Both the position numbers and the translations under genes were made by a program. The notes beneath the pieces were generated by a model. The model was not told the origin of the DNA. It saw only the letters and a list, made by a program, of their open reading frames with translations, and did not search any database. Positions 18,901 through 26,780 of a DNA stretch of 28,117 bases are shown here, piece after piece. How positions within the stretch are numbered: position 1 is the stretch's first letter; each line of letters opens with the position of its first letter. The stretch comes from Aureococcus anophagefferens (lineage: Eukaryota > Sar > Pelagophyceae > Pelagomonadales > Pelagomonadaceae), in NCBI RefSeq assembly GCF_000186865.1, contig NW_008705627.1:41166-69282 (forward strand). The letters run 5' to 3'.

Positions 18901-20716
18901 ATCGCTCTCGTCGGGTTCTCGAAGCAGAGCCGAAGATTCGAATTCGTGCACATTGAAGTCGGGTTGAAGATTTGATTTGCACACAGGCCGCGGGCCTCGT
19001 CGCCGCGGCCGTGCGCCGCGCGCATGGCGACGAGGACTCGCTCGCGCGCGGCGAGCGCGCCGAGGACCGGGTCGCCGAGCCGCAGCGCGAGCGCGTCCGC
19101 GGCGCCCGCGGCGTCGTAGCCGAGGCCCGCGCGCTCGCGCGGCGGCAGCGCGTCGACGTCCCACCAGCGGTCCGCGCGGGCGCCGGCGCCGAAGGCGCGG
19201 CCGCCGCCGTCGCCGACGCCGGGGAGGTAGGCCTCGCCCGGCCCGCGCGCGCGGAGCGCGACGGCCGCTCGATCCGCCGCGAGGCGCCGGAGGCCCGCGC
19301 GCCGCGCGAGCTCGTCTTCGGCGCGCTTGAGCTCCGCGGGCAGCGTCGCGACCGCGCGGCTCGCGGCGCCGAGCGCGTCCGGCGCGCCCTCGAGGAGCGC
19401 GTGGAGCGCGTCGGCGACGGAGACGTCGGCCGGGTCGTCGCTCGCCTCCCAGGCGCCGCGTGCGGCCGCGCGGCGCAGCGCGACGACGCAGCGCGCGACG
19501 ACGCGGCGGTCGCGGACCGCGGCGCGCGCGGCGCCGTCGCCGCCGTCGTCGGCGGCCTCGAGGCGCCGGAGCGGCCCGTCGTCGGGCAAGTCCGACACCG
19601 TCGCCGACCGCACGAGCACCTCGTCGTAGAGCCGCCTACGAAGATAATCAATCCATGGCCAACATGTGCGACAAGGACACACGGGAAGATGCAAGAGCAG
19701 TCGCCGCTCGGCGCGCGCGCACTTGCGCCGCGCGTCGTCGGCGACGAAGCCCCAGGCGTCGCACCAGTCCGCGTCGTCCATGTCGCGGCCCGGCGGCGGC
19801 GGCGGCGGCGGCGGCCCCGGCGCGGGCGGCCGCGGCGGCGCGCCGAGCGGGTCCGGGTCCCGGGCGCCGCGCGCGCGACGCGCGACACGGCCGCCCAGTC
19901 GGAGAGCGCGACGGCGCGGCAGAGCGCCGCGTGGCGCCGGCAGAGCGCCGCGAGCGCCGCGGTCGCCGCGGTCGCCGCGCCGTCGCGCTCGAGGCGCCGG
20001 AAGCGGAGGAACGCGAGCTCGAGGCGCCCGCCGGACGCGCGGAGCGCCGCGCGCGCGGTGACGTCGGCCTCGGCCGCGCGGAACGCCGCGTGCGCGCCGA
20101 GCTCCGCGCGCGCCGCGGCGCTCGGGAACGGGAGCGGCGCGTCCTCGAGGCAGCCCTCCATGGTCTGCCGCAGGTCCGCCGCGACCCAGCGCTCGTCGAG
20201 GAAGGCCCGCGCGCAGTCGACCTCCTCGGCCGCGGCCCGCGGGAGCCGCCGGAGCGATGCGAGCGCGCGGAGGCGCGCGGTGCGCGCGGCCTCGATGCGC
20301 GCGAGCCCGCCGGCGGCGCCCGCCGGCGCGGTCGGCGCGTCCGACCCGTCGCGCGCGCCGTCGACGCAGGCGACGAGCGCGACGCGCAGGCCCAGGAGCG
20401 CGCCGCACGCCTCGGCGAGCGACATAAGCCCGGGCCGCGGCGGCGGCCGACCGAGCACCGCGTCCGCATCGACAGGCGCGCGCGGCGCTGCGACCGCCGC
20501 CGCGCCGTCGACCGCGGCGCGCAGCGACGACACGCCGCCGCGCAGCGACGACAGGTCGTAGGTGGCGATGTTGTCGGCGATGCGCCGCGTGACGCCCCCG
20601 GCGGCCACCGCCGCGACGAGTGCCGCGAAGGCTGGGGCCTCCGCCGCCGCCGCCGCCGCCTCCTCCTCGAGCGCCGCGAGCTCGAGGATTGCCACGGGCG
20701 ACACCTTGAAGGCCAT
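12921..20716 (-). CDS. Giant Ala-rich helical protein, function unknown
   Basis: Eight exons on the minus strand (20716-19705, 19635-18996, 18803-17616, 17409-16768, 16702-16222, 16144-13778, 13639-13357, 13156-12921) join to about 2,282 codons, provided two one-base frame breaks are allowed: a missing base near 19,870 and an extra base near 16,560. Neither spot offers an AG acceptor, so sequence error or genuine damage is more likely than an intron. Introns are GC-AG except 16145-16221 and 13157-13356 (GT-AG). The protein begins MAFKVSPVAILELAALEEE and ends AVRDKRAELKRRFAKS. It is almost wholly Ala/Arg/Leu helix with amphipathic repeats reminiscent of TPR or HEAT arrays (for example HFEAAALYTHCLVEHGEVRA), plus scattered conserved-looking Trp/Tyr blocks (GEWEFFECAARCAAGDALAY, WRMQEYEHAYVELVADD). 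No enzyme motif, membrane span or signal peptide is seen. Large ciliary or scaffold proteins would look like this, but I cannot assign it. Confidence 0.7.
13157..13348 (+). mobile_element. Introner with perfect 8-bp duplication (last intron of the giant gene)
   Basis: The octamer gtcgcgac lies at 13149-13156 and 13349-13356, exactly flanking a 192-bp element. Ends are inverted (ctgggcaggacaag on the left; cttgtcctgccctg on the right, one mismatch). On the coding (minus) strand the donor GT is the start of one duplicate and the acceptor is the element's terminal CCCAG. Splicing removes 13157-13356 and restores the frame (VARRDALERLRDAL). The core (gatgatcgctcgtcc at 13254-13268, then caaaaatcagccgaa) is related to the other introners. 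Confidence 0.85.
13640..13777 (-). repeat. Intron of the giant gene containing a copy of downstream exon sequence
   Basis: The 138-bp intron (borders approximate; GC donor, acceptor CAAGAG) contains 39 bp (13668-13706) identical to 12981-13019. The latter is coding sequence of the last exon (the part encoding VERKSPELDAAIA). Frame and phase are restored by removing 13640-13777, but an alternative pair of borders 3-4 bases away also fits. Confidence 0.6.
17410..17607 (+). mobile_element. Introner copy in the giant gene (third intron)
   Basis: The intron 17410-17615 is GC-AG on the minus strand. Its ends are inverted (ctgtggcgaattcaa at the left; ttgaattcggcgcag at the right). Internal stretches match the copies at 18804 and 22772, for example tcgaagtcgattcgg, gatttttggacga and cacgttgaagtcgg followed by attgaagattt. 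No matching target octamers remain (gccgttgg against gcgcgcgc on the coding strand), so this may be an older copy. Confidence 0.75.
18804..18987 (+). mobile_element. Introner copy in the giant gene (second intron)
   Basis: The intron 18804-18995 is GC-AG on the minus strand. The right end is gatttgcacacag and the left end ctgaaatcaacc, a shortened version of the inverted end ctgtgtggaaatcaa seen at 22772. Over a 50-nt core it differs from the reverse complement of the 22772 copy at only two positions. Relative to the direction of transcription it is inserted the opposite way round from that copy. A clear target duplication is not visible. Confidence 0.8.
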
Positions 20717-20743
20717 GGGATGCCGCCGTTTCGAGAAGCTCAA

Positions 20744-21657
20744 GTCGTTCCGCGCCGCCCAATTCTTCGAGATGGCTATGGAGATGGCAATGCGTATGGC
20801 GGCGTTGCGGCGTTGATTCCAACAGGTTGCTCACCTCGCCTCCGCCTCTGCCTCTCCCATCGGTGGTGGGGGCGGCTGCGACGGGTGCGCGCGCCGGCGA
20901 AGGTCGACGCCGACTCGGGACGGGCGGCGACGCCGACTCGGGACCTCGCGCGCGGAGGCGCGGCCGAGCCCGCTCGGTTAAGCTCGGCCGCGAATGAACC
21001 TACGGCGGCAAGCTCGCAGCTTTAAACCACTCGTTTGATTGAGGTTGCACGATGCGCTTTAAACCACTCATTGAAGTTTTATGTTGCTGCTCGGACGGAC
21101 GATCTGCGCGACTGCAAAATAGTATATTATAGACGCCTACGGCATCTTTAAAAAATTCTGCCCCTGCCGGGGGGGCTCGCCTGCGGCGCGGCGCGAGCGC
21201 GCCCCAGATGAGGTGAACCATAGCACTGGCGTTATAGGCTAGGTTAAGGAGCCTGAGGAGGAGGATACGGGGGACTGGTATCCTCTCATGTGATCCTAGC
21301 CGAGTCAAGAGACAACCCCCGGGGCCCGCTGCGGCGAGGATCGGAAGCCTGTCGACGACACATTCCCCGCGAGATGTCAACCCCCAGGATTGCGTCGCGT
21401 CGCGCACGAGGCGCCGCAAGCCTGAGGGGACTCGACACGCTCGGCGCCAAAGGCCTCGCCAAACTGCGCGGTAGTTACCAGGTCACGCACCGCGCGAAGG
21501 CACTCCGTACAAGCTCACTCGAAATGCCTACGCACTGCGTCAAAGTTCCCAAACCGCGCTTCAATGACATGTCCACGAAGGAGGAACCCGCGGTGCTACT
21601 CAACGAGTACGACCGCCTCCTGGACCGCATGACCGCGGCGGGCGTAAAGGGGCCCCA
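20744..21657. other. Intergenic region upstream of the giant gene, with short repeats
   Basis: This holds a 17-bp direct repeat (cgacgccgactcgggac, about 20905-20945) and a two-copy motif, ctttaaaccactc, near 21020 and 21058. Around 21120-21160 it becomes AT-rich. The open frame 21290-21673 has a mixed composition but I recognise nothing in it; it may be decayed leader of the retroelement that follows. The stretch aggctaggtta recurs at 21237 and 22471, on both sides of the integrase remnant. Confidence 0.45.
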
Positions 21658-22452
21658 GTGCCGAATTACGTGATGACCGCCACCATGCGCGAAAAGAGCG
21701 ACGCCATACCAAAGCTGCGGGAGATCCTCATCTCCCTCCGCGCGTCCTCAGTCGACATCCGACTACTCATCACTGACGGCGGCGACTTTCACGGCTCCAA
21801 CGCCGACCAGCTTTACGCTGAGTTCAAGATAGAACATCGCGTCAGGGTACCTGAACTTCACGCATCGAAGGCCGAAACAGTCATCAAGCAACTGTATTCC
21901 ATCATGCGACCCGCCATGCTACACGCACCGAAGAACGCATGGGAGGACTGCCTCATATGGGCCACAGCTGCTTTGAACATACGAGTACCTCACCGTTACA
22001 AAATATCGCCACATTACGCGCTGTTTGGCACCTACCCAGACACAAGTGCCATGGCTGGTTTTTACGACCACATTGTAATTTTGGACAATGACAAACCAGC
22101 CGGCACGAGATTTGGACCAGAAGGCCTGATGGCAAGATATCTGCATCCCGAAGAACGTGCAGGAAACGGCGCAATACGTGCTCTAGTTGCAGGGAATCTG
22201 CGTACAGTTGGACCTCGGATGGCCTCCGGCCACCTCACCATCGACCTCCATACTCAAGGGCAGCCTCCCGGCTGCCTGCCCCTAGGTCCCCGGCTCGCTC
22301 CCCGCCTCGCCCCTGGCTCGCCTCCGCCCCGCCGGGCACGTGGCAGAAGCCTATTCCCCTCAGTCCTAAGCGAAGGCAATAGACTCCAGGCCTCGGCGTG
22401 TGCGCAAAATCAGCAGGTTCTGGGACCATCGGAGCATCGCCGGGGACTCTGA
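21658..22452 (+). pseudogene. Copia-type retrotransposon integrase remnant
   Basis: The open frame (GTG-initiated, 264 codons) shows the integrase core of Ty1/Copia elements. It has a MREKSDAI...LREILISLR helix and strand, then LLITDGGDFHGSNADQLYAEF with the second catalytic Asp (residue 40) and HASKAETVIKQLYSIMRPAML with the Glu (residue 73). After these come WEDCLIWATAALNIRVP and SPHYALFGTYPD, which correspond to the family's 'W.dal.tA.yl.Nr.p' and 'SPyelf.g..P' blocks. The first Asp, the zinc-binding part, reverse transcriptase and RNase H are absent. The last 80 residues are a Pro/Gly-rich tail without similarity. Codon use is less GC-extreme than in neighbouring genes. It is a fragment, probably inactive. 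Confidence 0.8.
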
Positions 22453-22699
22453 ATCCTCCGGGTACCGTACTCAGGCTAGGTTAGGTACCGTTTTATATAT
22501 AGCCGCCTCAGGCTGTAGTCAACACAGCCACATATGTTATTAGTAGGTTATTAGTATCTCACTGGTGTTGGTGGGTGGGGGGCGCGGGCTCCGATCCGAG
22601 CATGCCAACGACGCCGCAGACAGAGATCTTCGTGGGAGGACTTGGTCACGGTGGGGAGGACTGGGTGGTCGGGGGGGTCGAGCGGCGCGTCTCGCGCGG

Positions 22700-24646
22700 T
22701 CAGCAGGCCTCGCCGCAGGCGGCCTTGCAGCACTCGAAGTCGTCCATGTACATGTTCATATCGCGCGCGGCCTGTGTGGAAATCAAATCTTCAACCCGAC
22801 TTCAACGTGCGCGTATGCGACAGTTTCGATGCAAGCTCTTCGGCTGTGCTTCGGTAACTCGACGAGAGCAATCGATTCGTCCAAGAATCAGCCGAATCGA
22901 CTTCGATTTGATCGAGATAGAGTGGTTTGAAGTTTTTGCTGGACAGGGCGTTCCACTGGTTGATTTCCACACAGCGCGCGGCTTCTACAGCGCCGCCGGT
23001 CTCGCGGCCGAGGCCCCTCGCGATGGCGTCGGCGACGACGCCGAAGCGCTGGCGAAACTTGTAGACGAAGCAGAAGGAGAGGTCGCCGTGGATGACCGCG
23101 GGGCCGACGAGGAAGAGGCCCGGCGTCGTCGTGCTCTCGTCGTACTCGTTGAGGAGCGGCGCGCCGTCGGCGCAGCCGCCGCCCTTCTTCTCGTCGCCCT
23201 CGTCGCTCATCTCGCCGTCATCGTCGCCGTCGCGGTCGTCGCCTTCGCCCTCGGCGTCGTCGTCCTCCTCCTCGTCGTCGTCGCCCACGGCCGGGTCGCC
23301 CCAGGCGAAGAGGTCCTTGGCGACGCCGAGCTTGACGCCGCCCTCGAAGCCCGCGCAGAGCAGAGGCGCCTGCGGCGTGCGCAGCTCGACCTCGCCGCCC
23401 GCGGCGGCGGCCTTGGCGGCGGCCTTGGCGGCGGCCGCCGGCCGGACGGGCTCGCGGTGGTCGCCGCCCTCGTGCTCGACGGCGTCGCCCCAGCGCGCGC
23501 GGACGGCGAAGCCGCCGCCGGCCGCGGCGTCGACGGCGAAGACGCGGAGCGGCGCGAGGAGCTTCGGTGGCGTCGCGGACGCGCAGGCCGCGCGGACGCG
23601 CTGCGCCGTGTAGGGCGCAAGCTCGCTCGACGGGTCCTCCGTCGACACGTCCCAGTAGGCCGTCGACGAGACGACGGTGCACCGCTTGCCGCAGAGCGAC
23701 AGGTTCGACGCCGCGTCCATGCCGCTCTCGTAGCCGCCGACGACGACGAAGTCGTCCCCCTCGAGCTCCTTCCAAGACCGCACGCTCGAGTTGTGGCGGC
23801 AGAGCTCGGAGCCCGGGAAGAGGGGCTCCGCGGACGCGCGGGGGTACTGGAACTCGCCCGCGGCCCAGACCACGTATCGGGTCTTGATCACGGCCGGGAC
23901 GCCGCCGGCCGCGGGGACGACGGCGACGTCGAAGCCGCCGTCGCGGGGCGTGACGGCCGTGACCTCCGTGCCCGCGCGGACGTTGAGCTCGTTCGTCTCC
24001 GCGAGGGCCTCGAGGTAGCGCGCGTACTGCGCGCCCGTCGGGTGCTCCGCGTGGAGCGTGAACGCGGGCGACGTGCCGTAGGCGACGGAGTTGAGGTCGA
24101 AGGACTGGGTCCAGCCCTGGCTGTTGAACGACGGCGAGATGAAGCGCATCTCCTTGGGCCAGCGGCGGAAGGTCTCGCCCACGGCGCCGCCGCGCTCGAC
24201 GAGGAGCACGCGGCCCGCGTCGAGGCCAAAGACGCCCGTGAGCATGAGCGCGACGCCGACGCCCGCGGCGCCCGCGCCGACGACGACGACGTCGTAGGGC
24301 TCGGGGTGGTTCGCCGGCGGCTGGGGCGCATCCTCCTCCGGCAGCTCGGAGACGACGCCCTGGAGCCGCGCGACCTCTTCTTGCGCGTCCTCGTTCTCGG
24401 GCACAAAGCGCAGGGCCAGCTGGAACATGACCCCGGGTCCGGCTTGCTCTCGTCCTCGAGCTGCGCAAGGAGCGGCGCGAGCAGCGCGCGGCCCCGGACG
24501 AGGGCCGTGTTCGACAGGACCGAAAGGCGGGCTCCGAGGAGCACGTCGTCCGCGGCGGCCGCCGCCTCCTCGAATTTCCCCTCCTTCAGCAACGCTTCGG
24601 ATTTCTCGAGCCCCGCCTGGGCGGCGTGTTTCACGAGTTCCGCCAT
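22700..24646 (-). CDS. TPR plus FAD/NAD(P)-dependent oxidoreductase with Cys-rich tail
   Basis: Two exons, 24646-22983 and 22771-22700, flank an introner. A one-base frame break sits in the cccc run at 24431-24434; one more C/G restores a 578-residue protein. Residues about 10-95 form TPR-like helices (EKSEALLKEGKFEEAAAAAD, MFQLALRFVPENEDAQEEVA). Then comes a Rossmann FAD site (YDVVVVGAGAAGVGVA, about 118-133) and a second dinucleotide site for NAD(P) (DFVVVGGYESGMDAASNL). GLFLVGPAVIHGDLSFCFVYKFR closes the FAD fold. This is the flavin monooxygenase / YpdA-like / FOXRED2-like two-dinucleotide architecture; the substrate is unknown. An acidic insert (EEEDDDAEGEGDDRDGDDDG) interrupts the C-terminal half. 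The last exon adds DMNMYMDDFECCKAACGEAC, a tail with four cysteines that could be redox-active or bind metal. Without the frame fix, the oxidoreductase could also start at Met 24428. Confidence 0.75.
22772..22974 (-). mobile_element. Introner with perfect 8-bp duplication and inverted ends
   Basis: The octamer cgcgcggc occurs at 22764-22771 and 22975-22982, exactly flanking a 203-bp element whose ends are perfect 15-bp inverted repeats except where the inner bases diverge (ctgtgtggaaatcaa at the left; ttgatttccacacag at the right). On the coding (minus) strand the intron runs 22982-22772: the donor GC is the first two bases of one duplicate and the acceptor CACACAG is the element end. Splicing joins VEAA to RDMNMY. 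Confidence 0.9.
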
Positions 24647-25315
24647 GGTGGCAATGGTCTGATTAGCTGGCGGCTCGCCAACCTGCTTTCTGAAGACCTT
24701 GGTTAGTTGCCAAGCTCAACATAAAAGTTGAAGTTAGGGGGTCGTTGACCGCTCGAACGTGGGGTCCTTTCGCCGAGGCTGGCGTTGTGAGTGCGGCACG
24801 GGGAGTGCGGTAGCGTCGTACATTTTGAGACACTCGGGCGTGAGGATCGTTTTTCGCGAAAAGTTGACTTTCAACCCGCACTAGACCCGCGCGCGCGCGC
24901 GTGCGCGGCAAATTTTCAGCAGGTGTAGTACACGTCCCTCCGGCCGCTGGCCGGATTTAATTAATAAATATTATTTTCTTATTTCGTACGGGCGTGTCTG
25001 GGCGTCGGTTGTTTTTCGCACTGGCCTCGCGCGCCCTCCCCCAAGAGACACATCCTCTCCCCCCCCCCGCGGCGCGGCTCCGCCGAGACCTTCGAGGTCT
25101 CGGCGAGCCGCGTCGCGCGCCTCCCTGCCGCGCCACGCCTCCCACCGCCCCGCGCGCGCGCTCCGGAGCGGCGGCAGTTCTGGAGTAAAGTGGAACCTAG
25201 GCTCTAGGGCGCCTGCGATTGAGATGCAGCCAGCCTCGTCGCTGGAGTCGCCAGTCCCTACGCGCGCGCTGGCACCGGGTGCTCGCGCGCGCGCCGGTGT
25301 CGCGCCGCGGGCGTC
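24647..25315. promoter_or_regulatory. Intergenic region: oxidoreductase promoter side, AT-rich patch and strong hairpin
   Basis: This lies between two minus-strand genes. It contains an alternating cgcgcgcgcgcg stretch (about 24890-24905) and an AT-rich patch (taattaataaatattatt, about 24957-24975). There is also a 16-bp stem with one bulged base and a TCG loop at 25075-25110 (cggctc-cgccgagacct / aggtctcggcg-agccg). The hairpin lies about 200 bp beyond the ACP stop codon, so it may be in that transcript's 3' UTR. No gene is seen. Confidence 0.5.
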
Positions 25316-25836
25316 TTACTTCGCCATGGGGTGGCTGCTGATGTAGTCGACGGCGTCGGAGACGGACCTGCGGGCGGGGCTCGGCGTCGCCCCAGGCCGG
25401 CGCACCGGCGCGCGCGCGGGCCGCGCGCGTGATCTTGTCCGCCTCGGCGTCCGGGATCTCGATGGCGAACTCCTCCTCGACGGCCATGACGACCTCGACG
25501 ACGTCGAGCGAGTCGAGCGCGAGGTCCTTGAACGCGACCGTCGGCGTGACGAGGTTCGGCTCGACCTGCGGGCGGCGCGCGTGGGCGGCGGGCGCCCCGG
25601 GCGCGCGCGAGGGCGCGCCTTCTCGAAGGTCTTGACGACGTCGATGATGCGCGCCGCCGCCTCGTCCTTGTCCAGGAACTGCGGGCGCGGGGGCGGGGGG
25701 TCGGCGTCGCCGGGGGCGCGCGCGCCCGGAGCGCGTCGCCGGCGCGCACCGTATCGGTGGCGAGCGACCGCGCGACGGCGCGCGAGGGGACCGGCCGGGC
25801 GACCACGCGAGCGACGGCGGCGGCGCGGCGAAACAT
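25316..25836 (-). CDS. NDUFAB1: Mitochondrial acyl carrier protein
   Basis: Four exons on the minus strand (25836-25750, 25678-25619, 25565-25429, 25367-25316) join in frame to 111 residues. Residues 1-29 are an Arg/Ala-rich, acid-free presequence ([20 protein letters not shown], then VARSLATDT), typical of mitochondrial import. The ACP fold follows: [14 protein letters not shown], then [21 protein letters not shown], with Ser68 in the DSL motif as the phosphopantetheine site. The recognition helix ([20 protein letters not shown]) and the last helix ([13 protein letters not shown]) complete it. Mitochondrial ACP serves type II fatty acid and lipoate synthesis and is a subunit of respiratory complex I and a partner of iron-sulfur assembly. 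Intron 1 is GT-AG; introns 2 and 3 (53 and 61 bp) are GC-AG. The absence of an ASAFAP leader argues against a plastid isoform. Confidence 0.92.
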
Positions 25837-26780
25837 ATCGATGTGGACAGCGAGCACTCGTGCGCCTGCGGGGAGGAAGGCGGTCGAGAAACGGAGCGCG
25901 CGGTAAGCGGAGAGGAGGCGCCCCCCTCTCGTCGGCGGCGGTGCTCGAGCGCGCCACCGGTGGCGGCGCTCCTGGGAGCAGCGCGGAGGCGACGGCGGCG
26001 GCGGCGCGGCGCTCCGGCGGCGGGCGCCCGGACGCCAGGACGGCCCCGCCGCTTTCGTTGCCGCCGCCCCGTCGTCGCCGCGCCGCTTCCGGGTGCACAC
26101 CGTCCCCGCGTCCCGGCTCCCCGGCGGCCCCAGGGCGTCGCCGGCGCGCCCATCGACGCGGCGCAGACATCGAGAGCGCGCTCGCCGAAGCGAGGCTCTT
26201 CAAGACTGCTATCGCTCGATGATTTGCGCGCGTCCTCGCCTTACCCCAGGCTCGCAGCACGGTCCGACTCTCAACCCCATGGGACTCTGCGGCGCACGAC
26301 GTCGCGTTTTTGCTTGGCAAGTGGGTGTCGCTGCCTGCGGTCGCCCGCAAACAATCCTCGTTGCCCCCGCCGGCGATCGCCCGGGGCGATACCGGCGGAC
26401 GCGGCATACTTGTGCGCATCCCCTGGACACCTCGCGCGGCCCGCAAGTCGCGAACCGCGGCGCGCGCGCCGAAAATTGCGATATTTCGCCGAGTCGGCAG
26501 TTCTGGCCACTTTGGGGCAGCCCGGGGAGCAGCCCTACCACAAGACTTAGTTGATGTTGATGTAAGCAGTTCATGCTCTCCGGCCGGCAGCCCCGCCGGC
26601 GCGGCGGCCTCGCGGCGCGCGACGTTCACGGCTGCGCGCCCGCGCGGATCGCGTCGGCGCCGCGGCACGCGTCGAGGAACCAGGCGGCCGTGCGGAAGCA
26701 GGCGTCGAGGAACCAGGTCGGCAGCTTTACTGCAACCTCCGGTTTCCGCGAGGGCATCGGCGCCGGTCGCTTCTTCGCCG
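25837..26780. other. Divergent intergenic region between ACP and kinesin genes
   Basis: There are 944 bp between head-to-head starts. The first 350 bp are GC-rich simple-looking sequence; 26220-26570 is more balanced and may carry promoter elements. A 16-bp direct repeat, gcgtcgaggaaccagg, occurs at 26669-26684 and 26702-26717 (33-bp spacing). On the minus strand it lies in frame in a short stretch reading WFLDACFRTAAWFLDACRG. I see no gene that I can support. Confidence 0.4.

Noticed and set aside
606..24662. Many long open frames opposite or out of frame with the genes
   Set aside because: In DNA this GC-rich, stop codons are rare; these frames are Arg/Ala/Pro-rich shadows of the genes and repeats, without family motifs.
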